From: Winogradskyella psychrotolerans
GTDB lineage: Bacteria; Bacteroidota; Bacteroidia; Flavobacteriales; Flavobacteriaceae
Reading direction: 5' to 3'
Length of the DNA stretch: 64,000 nt
Assembly: GCF_018860545.1 (NCBI RefSeq)
Contig: NZ_JAHKPN010000011.1
Coordinates: 372,001-436,000, forward strand
Part shown: piece after piece, positions 26,465-35,387 of the stretch
How positions within the stretch are numbered: the stretch's first letter is position 1
How the letters are laid out: each line of letters starts with the position of its first letter
Notes under the pieces: model-generated
Seen by the model: only the letters and a program-made list of their open reading frames with translations
Told to the model about the DNA's origin: nothing
Database searches by the model: none
Position numbers and translations under genes: made by a program

Positions 26465-27928
26465 TTATTTCTGTAATTGTTTTAAATACTCTTGAACGAT
26501 TTTATAATCATCAAAATCAAAGCGTTGACCTTTAATTTCTTGATATGTTTCATGGCCTTTTCCGGCAATAAGAATAATATCATTTTCTCCTGCCATTTGA
26601 CAAGCCGTTTTAATGGCTTGCTTCCTATCGGTTATAGACAACGTTTTTTTAAAATTTTGTGGCCCCACTCCTTTTTCCATCTCTTCAATGATGGTTTCCG
26701 GAACTTCATTTCTTGGATTATCACTTGTCAAAATCACTTTAGTACTTAAAACAGAAGCGATATGCGCCATTTTTGGTCGTTTTGTTTTATCTCTATTACC
26801 TCCACAACCAACAACCGTAATCAATTCTTCATTTTTAGTCCTGATATCGTTTATGGTTTGCAATACATTTTTTAATGCATCTGGTGTATGTGCATAATCT
26901 ACAATGGCGGTAATTTTCCCTTCTGAAATAAAATATTGAAAGCGTCCTGCCACATTTTCGAGCTCACTTATCAATCTCAAAATTTCAACGTTACCTAAAC
27001 CTAAAAGCTCAGCAGTTCCATATATGGCGAGAATATTATAAGCGTTAAAACTGCCTATTAATCGTGTCCATAATTCACTTTCATTCAACTTTAATAATAA
27101 TCCGCTGAATTCATTCTCTAAAATTTGAGCTCTGTAATCGGCATAATTCTTTAAAGCATACGTATATTTTTTGGCTCCGGTATTTTGAAACATCACCAAA
27201 CCATTTTTGTCATCTATATTAGTTAACGCAAAGGCGTCTTTTGGCAATTGATCAAAAAATCGCTTCTTAACATCTCTATACTCCGCAAACGTGTCGTGAT
27301 AATCTAAATGGTCATGCGATAGGTTTGTGAAAATGCCACCTTCAAACTTTAAGCCTTCTGTTCGGCTTTGATGAATACCATGAGAGCTCACTTCCATGAA
27401 ACAAAACTCCACACCTTCATTATTCATTAATTGCAAATACTTATTGATGGTCAATGAATCTGGAGTTGTATGCGTAGCCTTATATGTCGTATTATCTACC
27501 ATAATTTTGACTGTAGACAACAATCCAACTTTATAGCCTGCTTTTTTAAACAACTGATACAACAAACTAGACACTGTGGTTTTCCCATTAGTACCTGTAA
27601 CACCAACAAGCTTTAGATTTTCGGAAGGGTGACCATAGAAATTAGCTGCCATATAAGCCATAGCCTGATTAGAATTAGCCACTTCTATATACGCAATTCC
27701 TTCTTCGAGATTTTCTGGAAGCACCTCACAAATAATAGCTGTCGCACCATCTTTAATCGCTTTGTCTATATAGTTATGACCATCAGTAATCGCACCCGAA
27801 ATTGCTACAAAAACGTCATTAACTTCTATTTTCCGCGAATCGAATTCAATTTTACTCACCGGAATACTCGTGCTGCCAACGACTGCATTTATAGTAACCT
27901 TATATAATATGTCTTTTAATACCATCAT
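26465..27928 (-). CDS. murE: UDP-MurNAc-L-Ala-D-Glu--2,6-diaminopimelate ligase MurE
   Basis: Cytosolic Mur ligase adding the third residue of the stem peptide. Seen: VTGTNGKTTVSSLLYQLF (P-loop near 110), THTTPDSL, EVSSHGIHQSRTEG, NLSHDHLDYHDTF and VDYAHTPDAL. The DNPRNE motif near residue 403 is the one that selects meso-diaminopimelate rather than lysine, so the peptidoglycan is predicted to be meso-DAP type. The start is a double ATG overlapping the end of the upstream penicillin-binding protein gene by four bases; either codon may be used. Confidence 0.96.
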   Translation of the reverse strand: MMVLKDILYKVTINAVVGSTSIPVSKIEFDSRKIEVNDVFVAISGAITDGHNYIDKAIKDGATAIICEVLPENLEEGIAYIEVANSNQAMAYMAANFYGHPSENLKLVGVTGTNGKTTVSSLLYQLFKKAGYKVGLLSTVKIMVDNTTYKATHTTPDSLTINKYLQLMNNEGVEFCFMEVSSHGIHQSRTEGLKFEGGIFTNLSHDHLDYHDTFAEYRDVKKRFFDQLPKDAFALTNIDDKNGLVMFQNTGAKKYTYALKNYADYRAQILENEFSGLLLKLNESELWTRLIGSFNAYNILAIYGTAELLGLGNVEILRLISELENVAGRFQYFISEGKITAIVDYAHTPDALKNVLQTINDIRTKNEELITVVGCGGNRDKTKRPKMAHIASVLSTKVILTSDNPRNEVPETIIEEMEKGVGPQNFKKTLSITDRKQAIKTACQMAGENDIILIAGKGHETYQEIKGQRFDFDDYKIVQEYLKQLQK

Positions 27929-29937
27929 GAGGCTTCTAAAACAATGGTTTGATTCGTTTGTAATTTTTGATGCTTCTCAACAGACTGCTTTTTTATAGTA
28001 CCATTTCCGTTTAATTTCACTCTAACGTCAATCTGTAAATTTTCCAACAATGCAATAGCGTCCATAGCTGGCATCCCAACAACACTTGGCATTAACTCTT
28101 TATATTTTCGAGCGTTTTCAAAGTAACTTTCAAAATCCGCGTTCACTAAATTATCATTGAAGTTCAATGTTTCAAGCTCATCTATAATTGGAGTGTCTGT
28201 ATAGATTTTTTGAGCAATTCTTTTAAATACTGGACCAGTAACATCTGCTCCGTAATAACCAACTTTGGTACTTGGCTTATGAATCACCACAATGCATGAG
28301 TATTTTGGATTATCCGCAGGAAAATAACCTGCAAATGAAGACACGTATTTTCGCTCTTTTTTCCATTCTTCTGTATTTGCGTAATCCGTTCTAGCCGTAC
28401 CGGTCTTACCAGCCATTGAAAATGTTTCTGAATACATACGTTGTCCCGTACCACGCATGACAACATTCTTTAATATATCTCGAATTTCATTCAAGGTTTT
28501 ATCTGAGCAAATTTTTTCAACAAGCACTTCTTTTTCAAACACTTCAATTTCCTTATCAAACGACTTAACCGATTTTAAAAAACGTGGCTTAATTAATTCC
28601 CCATCATTAGCAATAGCATTATAAAACGCCAGTGTTTGCAATGGAGTCATTTCAAGATTATAGCCATATGCCATAGAAGGCAACGCATTCCGACTCCAGT
28701 TAGATGCCCCTGGTTTTGGAATATCTGGCACTCCTTCTCCAATAATAGCGACACCTAAAGTTTTATCAAGTCTCCAAGAACTCAACCTATTTAAAAATTT
28801 TTCTGGCTGTTTTGAGTAATGTTCATCAATAATGGTTGCCATACCAATATTAGAAGACACCTCTAAAGCTCTTGCCGCAGAAATCTCACCATAACCAGGA
28901 CCAGAGTCCGTAATTACACGACCATAAAGCGACTTCCTCCCCTTTTTAGTATCCACAACTGTTGACGTATCAATAACCTTATCTTCCAACGCTGCCATTA
29001 AAGCCATCACTTTAAATGTAGAACCTGGCTCATGACTTTCTCCAACCGCATAATTTAGGCGCTCGTAATACTTCCCGTTTCGATTTCTTCCTAGGTTAGA
29101 AATTGCTTTTATCTCACCCGTTTTTACATCCATCACCACCACACAACCATGATCGGCTTCGTAGATTTCTAACTGCTTAAGCAAAGAATGGTGGGCTATA
29201 TCTTGAATATTGACATCTATAGTCGTATAAACATCATAACCATCCTGAGGTTCAACTTGATCGAAATCTGCTATGGGCTTCCATTGTCCATTACCAATTT
29301 TTTGTTTTAAACGTTTCCCGTTTTTACCTTGCAAGTACTTCACCCCAAAAGCCCCATCAATCCCAGGCCTTGTAATATCTCCGTTTTCATCTGTTCTCTC
29401 ATAACCTATGGTACGCTCTGCAATACCACCCATTGGATGCTCACGTCTAGTCGTTTGCTCTACAATTAAACCACCTTTAATAGCCCCAAGATTTAACAAA
29501 GGAAAATTTCGCATTCGGATATAATCAGAATAACTAATATTCCGAGCTAAAAGGAAATATCTATTTTTATGTTGTCTAGCTTTTCTAATGACATTCTTAT
29601 AATAAGATGCCGGCTTTCCCTTATAAGCATGAAGTGAATCCGCCAATTCATTAATATATTTTTCAAATGTGGCGTCTTTCGCCTGAATGGCATCAATTCT
29701 AATATCATACTTAGGAATTGAGGTTGCTAGCAAACTACCATCAGCAGAATACACATTCCCACGGTTTGCAGGAATTGGAAAATCTTTAGTCGTACTCTTT
29801 TCCGCAAGTGCTCTATACTCATCACCTTGGATAAACTGAATACTCACCAATTTAAACACCACAGCCAAGGCGAATACAAACATGCAGCCTGCTACGAAGT
29901 ACAATCTGTGTAATATGTTTTTTTCTGTTATTGCCAA
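27925..29937 (-). CDS. ftsI: Penicillin-binding protein 2/3, division transpeptidase FtsI
   Basis: Class B PBP that cross-links septal peptidoglycan, partner of FtsW. One N-terminal helix (about 10-32), the pedestal domain with RGNVYSADGSLLATS, and the transpeptidase domain with Ser306-T-F-Lys309 (SHEPGSTFKVM), Ser361-S-Asn363 (SSNIGM) and KTG in MAGKTGTARTD (about 520). The C-terminal about 65 residues (PSVVGMPAMDAIALLEN...) are a single PASTA domain. 670 residues fits Bacteroidota FtsI. In the dcw order ftsL-ftsI-murE. Confidence 0.95.
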   Translation of the reverse strand: MAITEKNILHRLYFVAGCMFVFALAVVFKLVSIQFIQGDEYRALAEKSTTKDFPIPANRGNVYSADGSLLATSIPKYDIRIDAIQAKDATFEKYINELADSLHAYKGKPASYYKNVIRKARQHKNRYFLLARNISYSDYIRMRNFPLLNLGAIKGGLIVEQTTRREHPMGGIAERTIGYERTDENGDITRPGIDGAFGVKYLQGKNGKRLKQKIGNGQWKPIADFDQVEPQDGYDVYTTIDVNIQDIAHHSLLKQLEIYEADHGCVVVMDVKTGEIKAISNLGRNRNGKYYERLNYAVGESHEPGSTFKVMALMAALEDKVIDTSTVVDTKKGRKSLYGRVITDSGPGYGEISAARALEVSSNIGMATIIDEHYSKQPEKFLNRLSSWRLDKTLGVAIIGEGVPDIPKPGASNWSRNALPSMAYGYNLEMTPLQTLAFYNAIANDGELIKPRFLKSVKSFDKEIEVFEKEVLVEKICSDKTLNEIRDILKNVVMRGTGQRMYSETFSMAGKTGTARTDYANTEEWKKERKYVSSFAGYFPADNPKYSCIVVIHKPSTKVGYYGADVTGPVFKRIAQKIYTDTPIIDELETLNFNDNLVNADFESYFENARKYKELMPSVVGMPAMDAIALLENLQIDVRVKLNGNGTIKKQSVEKHQKLQTNQTIVLEAS

Positions 29938-30027
29938 AGCTTATTAATGTTACTGTTGTGTTTTTTTTTACTCGATAATCGAGATTTAAATTTTTCTATA
30001 GGCTCGCTCCAACCCTATCTTAAGTTT

Positions 30028-30363
30028 TTACTCTGTATGTGTCACCGATTTCGATGACTTTACTATTATTTTTGTTGGTGGGTTTAAGGAAATCTCAATT
30101 CCTTTTTCTTTCATCTCAGCCTCTACAAAAGATTCTTTTTTTAGTTGCATCAGCTTCCCTCTCTTATCTACAAATGCTGAACGAAATTCCTTTACCTCAT
30201 TAGTCAACTTTGCTATTTGATAAACTTTTTGATCGGCACTATGAGAACTTGCAATCATTATAATTGCCAGAAATGAAATAAAAATGATGATACGCCAATT
30301 TTTAAACGAATCATCACTGATTAGAAACCTACCTCTTAATATGCCGTATATGTTTTTTTTCAT
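30028..30363 (-). CDS. ftsL: FtsL-like cell division protein
   Basis: A 111-residue bitopic protein between rsmH and ftsI, the fixed place of ftsL. It has a basic cytosolic start, one helix (WRIIIFISFLAIIMIASSH, about 23-41) and a heptad-like coiled-coil stretch (VYQIAKLTNEVKEFRSAFVDKRGKLMQLKKES, about 47-78, read in parts) before a short tail. Primary sequence similarity to model FtsL is weak, so identification rests on topology and synteny. Its ATG overlaps the end of rsmH by four bases. Confidence 0.85.
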   Translation of the reverse strand: MKKNIYGILRGRFLISDDSFKNWRIIIFISFLAIIMIASSHSADQKVYQIAKLTNEVKEFRSAFVDKRGKLMQLKKESFVEAEMKEKGIEISLNPPTKIIVKSSKSVTHTE

Positions 30364-31256
30364 ATTTTTTTAGCAATCCTAAGTTTCGCACTCCTAGCCC
30401 TATTGTTTTGTTTTATTTCTTCCTTGGAAGGCACAATTAAACCTCCCACCTTTTTTAATGGCACTTCAAAATTGCCAAACACATCACGTTCTGGCTCACC
30501 TTCAAACAACCCATTTCTGATGAAACGCTTTACTAACCTATCTTCTAAAGAATGATAGGATATAAAACTCAAACGACCGTCTTGCTTTAGAACCTCTGGC
30601 ATTTGAAGTAGTAATTCTTTTAAAACTTCAATTTCTTGATTCACCTCAATTCGGATGGCTTGATATATTTGAGCCAACACTTTATTCTCTTTTTGATGAT
30701 TCAAAAACTGCTTCAAAACAGACTTTAATTGTTCGCTTGTTTTAATTTCTGCATTTTTTCGTTCTTCAACAATCACTCTTGCCATTGCAGGTGCATTTCG
30801 CAATTCACCATATTGAAACAAAACAGCTCTTAGTTGTTCTTCATCATAATTATTAATGACCTCAAAAGCTGAAAGCTTACTATCTTGATTCATCCGCATA
30901 TCTAAATCCGCCTCGAAACGCGTAGAAAAACCACGCTCCGCAACATCAAACTGATGCGACGACACTCCAAAATCAGCTAAAACACCATCAACTTCTTTTG
31001 CTCCATAAAATCTCAAGAAGCGTTTTACAAATCGAAAATTCTCATTGATTAACACAAAGCGATCGTCATCAATTGTATTTGCCAACGCATCTTTATCTTG
31101 ATCAAAAGCATATAGTTTTCCATTTGGCCCTAATCTTGATAAAATTTCACGACTATGACCTCCTCCACCAAAAGTGACATCTACATAAACACCATCTGGT
31201 TTAATCGCTAAACCATCTACGGTTTCTTTAAGTAATACTGCATTATGATAATCCAT
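30360..31256 (-). CDS. rsmH: 16S rRNA (cytosine(1402)-N(4))-methyltransferase RsmH
   Basis: SAM-dependent methyltransferase of C1402 in 16S rRNA. Seen: YHNAVLLKETVDGL at the start, VDVTFGGGGHSREIL (SAM motif I), DGVLADFGVSSHQFDVAERGFS, QIYQAIRIEVNQE and ISYHSLEDRLVKRF. I choose the ATG at 31256 (MDYHN) because family members usually begin one to three residues before YHN; an ATG three codons earlier (31265) is also possible. Either way the gene starts inside the 3' end of mraZ, so the two are translationally coupled. Confidence 0.96.
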   Translation of the reverse strand: MDYHNAVLLKETVDGLAIKPDGVYVDVTFGGGGHSREILSRLGPNGKLYAFDQDKDALANTIDDDRFVLINENFRFVKRFLRFYGAKEVDGVLADFGVSSHQFDVAERGFSTRFEADLDMRMNQDSKLSAFEVINNYDEEQLRAVLFQYGELRNAPAMARVIVEERKNAEIKTSEQLKSVLKQFLNHQKENKVLAQIYQAIRIEVNQEIEVLKELLLQMPEVLKQDGRLSFISYHSLEDRLVKRFIRNGLFEGEPERDVFGNFEVPLKKVGGLIVPSKEEIKQNNRARSAKLRIAKKI

Positions 31257-31713
31257 CGTTGTCATCGTCTTGTCCCATTACTTCTTCGGCCAAATCCGCA
31301 AAATCTGAAGCCGCATCATCAATAGCTTGTTCGTATTTATCTTTATCCCAAATTTCAAGAATATTAACAGCAGACGCCAAAACCACCTCTTTCTTAACAC
31401 CCGAAAAACCAATTAAATCTTTCGGAATTAACAAACGCCCCGTACTATCTACCTCTACAATTTTAACTCCAGCCGTAAAGCGTCGTATAAAATCATTATT
31501 CTTCTTCTTAAAGCGGTTCAACTTATTAATCTTCTCCATCATCTTGTTCCATTCAGACATTGGATACAATTCCAAACATGGCTGAAAAACGGCACGCTTT
31601 AAAACAAAACCATCTTGCAAAGCCGACGACAACTGCTTTTTAAGCACAGCAGGTATCATTAGCCTTCCTTTGGCATCAGCTTTACATTCGTATGTTCCTA
31701 TAAATGAATTCAA
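31243..31713 (-). CDS. mraZ: Transcriptional regulator MraZ
   Basis: First gene of the dcw cluster. MraZ forms rings of AbrB-like (SpoVT/AbrB) domains and represses its own operon in studied bacteria. Two repeats are visible: GTYECKADAKGRLMIPAVLK (about 6-25) and VKIVEVDSTGRLLIPKDL (about 83-100), each with the D-x-x-GR-hydrophobic-IP signature. Translation starts at TTG (complement of 31711-31713), which aligns with the usual MNSFIGTYE start. An acidic C-terminal tail overlaps the rsmH start. A triple GTGG operator and a -7 box lie just upstream. Confidence 0.95.
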   Translation of the reverse strand: MNSFIGTYECKADAKGRLMIPAVLKKQLSSALQDGFVLKRAVFQPCLELYPMSEWNKMMEKINKLNRFKKKNNDFIRRFTAGVKIVEVDSTGRLLIPKDLIGFSGVKKEVVLASAVNILEIWDKDKYEQAIDDAASDFADLAEEVMGQDDDNDGLS

Positions 31714-31746
31714 AAGGTTTCGTTTACTACTTTAACGATTAAGAAT

Positions 31747-31754
31747 CAAAGATA
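31747..31754 (-). promoter_or_regulatory. -7 promoter box of the dcw cluster
   Basis: Minus strand TATCTTTG, exact TAnnTTTG match, 33 bases upstream of the mraZ TTG. The -33 position falls within the GTGG repeats. Confidence 0.65.
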
Positions 31755-31763
31755 TTGAAAAAA

Positions 31764-31790
31764 TCACCACTTTTTACCACATTTTACCAC
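31764..31790 (-). promoter_or_regulatory. Probable MraZ operator (three GTGG repeats, 10-bp period)
   Basis: Read on the minus strand, three units GTGGTAAAAT, GTGGTAAAAA and GTGGTGATTT follow each other at exactly 10-bp spacing, one helical turn, directly upstream of the -7 box of mraZ. Known MraZ sites are short G-rich direct repeats (TGGGN in E. coli, AAAGTGG-like in mollicutes) at the same period, so self-regulation of the cluster by MraZ is a strong inference. Confidence 0.75.
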
Positions 31791-31963
31791 ATTTGTTGAT
31801 AAGTTTTATATTAGAACCGCCTTATTTCATTGCAACATCAATGAATTCCACTTTTAGCTTACGATTTAAGAGGTGGTAATTATTAACATCAGTCTACACA
31901 ATTCCCAAACGATAAAAAAAACCGATATTTTTCTCATATTATTTATTTTCTAAAGGATTTAGT

Positions 31964-31971
31964 TATATTTG
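31964..31971 (+). promoter_or_regulatory. -7 promoter box of the alpha/beta hydrolase gene
   Basis: TATATTTG, exact TAnnTTTG, ends 28 bases before the ATG at 32000. Confidence 0.6.
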
Positions 31972-31999
31972 TTTCTAACACATAAGCACGAACTTGCAC

Positions 32000-32764
32000 A
32001 TGGCACACCTTTTAAAAAAAGAAAAGGAATTTAGATATATTGAAGTAGGCGAAGGCACACCAATTATTGTGTTGCATGGTTTAATGGGTGGACTCAGTAA
32101 CTTTGACGGAGTCACTAAATATTTTAGCTCTAAAGGCTATAAGGTTATTATTCCAGAACTTCCTATTTACAGTATGTCTTTAATTAAAACTAATGTAAAA
32201 AGTTTCGCAAACTACCTAAAAGATTTTATTGAATTTAAGGGTTTAGAAGACGTTATTCTTCTAGGTAATTCTCTCGGTGGACACATTGGTTTATACCACA
32301 CCAAATTATATCCTCAAAAAGTAAAAGCCTTAATCATTACAGGAAGTTCAGGGCTTTACGAAAGCGCTATGGGAGGTGGCTACACCAAACGTAGTGATTA
32401 CGAAGTCATGAAAAAGAAGGCACAAGAAGTGTTTTACGATCCTGCGGTAGCAACGAAAGAAATTGTTGATGAAGTTTATGAAACGGTTAATGACCGTAAT
32501 AAACTTATAAAAACCTTAGCGATTGCCAAAAGTGCCATTAGACATAACATGGCTAAAGATTTACCAAAAATGGATATTCCAATTTGCATTATTTGGGGAA
32601 AGAATGACACTGTAACTCCACCTGAAGTTGCTGAAGAGTTTCATGAGCTATTACCCGATTCTGAATTGTACTGGATTGATAAATGTGGACATGCAGCTAT
32701 GATGGAGCATCCAGAAGAATTCAATACGATTTTGATGGGATGGCTAGAGAAACGTGGGTTTTAG
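32000..32764 (+). CDS. Alpha/beta hydrolase
   Basis: A 254-residue alpha/beta hydrolase fold enzyme of unknown substrate. Oxyanion-hole segment VLHGLMGGLSNF, nucleophile elbow LGNSLGGHIGL (Ser at about 91), acid in WGKNDTVTPPEV and the catalytic His in KCGHAAMMEHPEEF near the C terminus: the triad is complete. Start chosen at ATG 32000; a TTG two codons earlier (31994) is less likely. Lies divergently from mraZ and just before yihA, a neighbourhood I know from other Flavobacteriaceae, but no function follows from it. Confidence 0.88.
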   Translation: MAHLLKKEKEFRYIEVGEGTPIIVLHGLMGGLSNFDGVTKYFSSKGYKVIIPELPIYSMSLIKTNVKSFANYLKDFIEFKGLEDVILLGNSLGGHIGLYHTKLYPQKVKALIITGSSGLYESAMGGGYTKRSDYEVMKKKAQEVFYDPAVATKEIVDEVYETVNDRNKLIKTLAIAKSAIRHNMAKDLPKMDIPICIIWGKNDTVTPPEVAEEFHELLPDSELYWIDKCGHAAMMEHPEEFNTILMGWLEKRGF

Positions 32765-32797
32765 GAGCCCATCCCTAACCCTTCCCAAAGGAAAGAG
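32763..32797. repeat. REP-like element after the hydrolase gene
   Basis: AGGAGCCCATCCCTAACC followed by CTTCCCAAAGGAAAGAGGAC: same order of blocks (AGCCC, TCCCTAA, CTTCCC hairpin, GGAC) as the copies flanking and inside murD. It starts on the stop codon of the hydrolase gene, as the 23641 copy starts on the murD stop. Confidence 0.6.
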
Positions 32798-32907
32798 GAC
32801 ACTGTTACTGTAAAAAGCCCGAGATATTAAGATAGCTTACAGAAACATGTAGAAAATTACCTAAAAGTTTAATTAAAATGAGATTCCCGTTGTCATGGGA
32901 ACTAGAG

Positions 32908-33525
32908 ATGAAAATAAAATCAGCCGAATTTGTAGTTAGTAATTCTGATGTGGCAAAATGCCCTAAGAACGCCATACCCGAATATGCCTTTATAGGGAGA
33001 AGTAATGTAGGGAAGTCGTCATTAATCAACATGCTTACCGACCGTAAAAGTTTAGCTAAAACCTCTGGGCGACCAGGAAAAACACAGTTAATTAATCATT
33101 TCTTAATTAATAAAAACTGGTATCTAGTAGATTTACCCGGCTATGGTTATGCGCGCGTTTCAAAATCGTCTAAGCAAAAATTTCAAAAGTTTATTACTAA
33201 TTATTTTGAACAACGACAACAATTAGTTTCGGCATTTGTGCTTATAGATATTAGACACAAACCACAGCCTGTGGACTTAGAATTTATGCAGTACTTAGGA
33301 GAAGGTGAAATTCCGTTTGGCATCATATTCACAAAGGCAGACAAATTAAAACCTCAGGCTATTGAGCGCCACGTCGAGGAGTACTGCCAAGAACTACTTA
33401 AATTCTGGGAAGAACTACCACCTCATTTTGTAACCTCATCGTCAAAGAGTATTGGAAAAGATGACGTACTTAACTTTATTGGAGCAACCAATGAAGAGAT
33501 TGAGCAGCTAAGAAACAGCAACTAA
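32908..33525 (+). CDS. yihA: Ribosome biogenesis GTP-binding protein YihA/YsxC/EngB
   Basis: TRAFAC-class GTPase needed for large-subunit ribosome assembly. From the chosen ATG at 32908 (MKIKSAEFVVSN, the usual start) the 205-residue protein shows G1 GRSNVGKS at 30-37, G2 region SGRPGKTQ, G3 DLPGYGYA, G4 TKADK and G5 SSSK. An upstream in-frame ATG at 32878 would add MRFPLSWELE, encoded in part by a TTCCC...GGGAA palindrome; I regard that as non-native. Last gene before a convergent outer-membrane protein gene. Confidence 0.95.
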   Translation: MKIKSAEFVVSNSDVAKCPKNAIPEYAFIGRSNVGKSSLINMLTDRKSLAKTSGRPGKTQLINHFLINKNWYLVDLPGYGYARVSKSSKQKFQKFITNYFEQRQQLVSAFVLIDIRHKPQPVDLEFMQYLGEGEIPFGIIFTKADKLKPQAIERHVEEYCQELLKFWEELPPHFVTSSSKSIGKDDVLNFIGATNEEIEQLRNSN

Positions 33526-33567
33526 AATTGAGCTACAAATAATTAGACACATAACCTTTAAAAAACA

Positions 33568-34131
33568 TCATTTTTCTAAATGTATCTGAAAACCCAAGCC
33601 CAAAAATAAATTTTTGAAGTTCGTATCAGAACTTCCATCACTTCTTGAAGTAGAGTCCGTGTAATTCAAAGACATTTCCAAACCTACACTACTATTGAAA
33701 AATAGTACACCACCAGTACTAAATCCATAACTTGTTGTGTTTCTATCTTTGTTAATTTCACTTAGGCCATTACCATATGAGAAACTAGCCTCGCCAAACA
33801 GGTTTACCCTATTTTCAGGCTTTAAAAAATAATAACGAGCAAAAGGCCCAACACTCATGCTCCAATTACTGTTATCACGTCCTGGTGAGTTAGATAAATT
33901 GACCCCTATATTTAAGCCAGTAGCAAATTTGTCTGTAAGAAAATAACCAATATTTGGCCTTAATTGAAGAGCTGTTGCTATACTTTCAAACTCATTGCCT
34001 AAATTGTCCTCAGATGTTGCTGTTGTTGAAGTGAATGAACCGCTACCACCAACCAACCAATTACCTTTAGTAATTTGTGCATTTAGAGATAGAGAAATTG
34101 TCAGTACTAAAAAGAAAAATAATGTTTTCAT
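33568..34131 (-). CDS. Small outer-membrane beta-barrel protein
   Basis: A 187-residue protein with a signal peptide (MKTLFFFLVLTISLSLNA-Q) and a mature part of alternating strands and turns: GNWLVGGSGSFTS, LRPNIGYFLTDKFATGLNIGVNL, MSVGPFARYYFL, NLFGEASFSYGNG, and a final strand LFLGLGFQIHLEK ending in a charged residue pair. This is the pattern of the eight-stranded OmpW/porin-like barrels common in Bacteroidota. Function unknown. It starts 25 bases after the OppC-type permease gene, so the two may be co-transcribed. Confidence 0.75.
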   Translation of the reverse strand: MKTLFFFLVLTISLSLNAQITKGNWLVGGSGSFTSTTATSEDNLGNEFESIATALQLRPNIGYFLTDKFATGLNIGVNLSNSPGRDNSNWSMSVGPFARYYFLKPENRVNLFGEASFSYGNGLSEINKDRNTTSYGFSTGGVLFFNSSVGLEMSLNYTDSTSRSDGSSDTNFKNLFLGLGFQIHLEK

Positions 34132-34156
34132 GTTATTTAATATGTATTAAAAAAAC

Positions 34157-35251
34157 TTAAGCTTTCACATCCAACGCATCACGCAACGCATTACCAACCA
34201 ACATAAAAGCCATAACCAAAAGCATAATACAAAGCCCTGGTATTAAGGCTAAATACGGTTTCCCCAAAATGATATAATTATAATGATCTTTAATCATTGC
34301 CCCCCAACTTGCCATTGGTGGTTGCGCTCCAATACCTAAAAAACTCAGTCCGCTTTCTATTAAAATAGCTGCGGCAAAGTTAGCTGCAGAAATGACGATT
34401 AATGGTCCAAAAATATTGGGTAATACGTGTTTTGTGATGATTCTATAGTCATTATAACCTAAAGCTCTTGCTGCGGTAACGTATTGCATTTCCTTCGCAC
34501 TAATTATTTGTCCTCTAACCACTCTAGCAACTTCTACCCACATGGTTAAACCGACCGCAATAAACACTTGCCAAAAGCCTTTTCCGAGTGCCAATGTAAT
34601 CGCAATAACTAATAATAAGGTTGGAATGGACCATGTAATGTTTATTATCCACATAATAAAGGCATCTATTTTCCCTCCATAATAGCCAGCTATGCTTCCC
34701 ATTAAAAGCCCAACGAGTAGTGAGATAAAAACAGCAACAAATCCAATAAAGAATGAAATCCTTGAACCAATCAAAATGCGACTTAAATAATCTCTACCAT
34801 ACTTATCTGTACCAAAAACAAATCCTCTATTCTCTATGTATTTTTCGTAATTTGAGTTTGGGAACCGCGACAAAGCAATTTGTTTTTCTTGGCCTCGCAA
34901 GCCATCTGAAGCGTATTCTACATAATTTAAAACCTTATTCTTCACCTCATAAGTCTGAATAGGAATCTCAGTATCTGTATTATTATTTCCGAAAAATAAT
35001 TTTGAAAAGAAGTTTTGCTCTGATGCAATACCAGATGGGATCGTTAGCATTCGCACTTCAAAACCAGGCGATTTTGAATGAATAGATAAATGCATTTGAT
35101 TGGCATTTTTTGAAGCGTCTGGAGCAAACACATAAGCAAACACAGACATTAACCCAATACAGGCAATGATGCCGAAACTAAAAACGCCCCAAAAGTTTTT
35201 TTTAAACTTTTGAAGCGCTAAGCTTGATAATGAATTATTTTCTTTAGACAT
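34157..35251 (-). CDS. ABC transporter permease, OppC/DppC type
   Basis: A 364-residue permease with an OppC_N helix (about 18-44), a roughly 110-residue periplasmic loop, and the transport domain of about five helices. The cytosolic EAA-like coupling loop is visible as ARALGYNDYRIITKHVLPNIFGPLI, preceded by GTDKYGRDYLSRILIGSR, which is typical of dipeptide/nickel/oligopeptide permeases. The usual partners (OppB, binding protein, ATPases) are not in the window. The long loop before GTDKYGRD is a Bacteroidota feature I have seen in such proteins. Substrate is presumably a peptide, but this is inference. Confidence 0.87.
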   Translation of the reverse strand: MSKENNSLSSLALQKFKKNFWGVFSFGIIACIGLMSVFAYVFAPDASKNANQMHLSIHSKSPGFEVRMLTIPSGIASEQNFFSKLFFGNNNTDTEIPIQTYEVKNKVLNYVEYASDGLRGQEKQIALSRFPNSNYEKYIENRGFVFGTDKYGRDYLSRILIGSRISFFIGFVAVFISLLVGLLMGSIAGYYGGKIDAFIMWIINITWSIPTLLLVIAITLALGKGFWQVFIAVGLTMWVEVARVVRGQIISAKEMQYVTAARALGYNDYRIITKHVLPNIFGPLIVISAANFAAAILIESGLSFLGIGAQPPMASWGAMIKDHYNYIILGKPYLALIPGLCIMLLVMAFMLVGNALRDALDVKA

Positions 35252-35387
35252 ATTGAGCTTTAGTATTGTACCATTATTATATGTTTAAGTAGATAGCCCC
35301 CTAAAGTCCTATCAAAGAGACAATTCTCATATAATTAAAACATTTAGGACTGATACAACGGCATTAAACCATTAACGATTTACTCGC

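Noticed and set aside
26492..26897. Overlapping plus-strand frames lie opposite murE.
   Set aside because: murE is complete with all ligase motifs; the opposite frames are by-products of its codon use.
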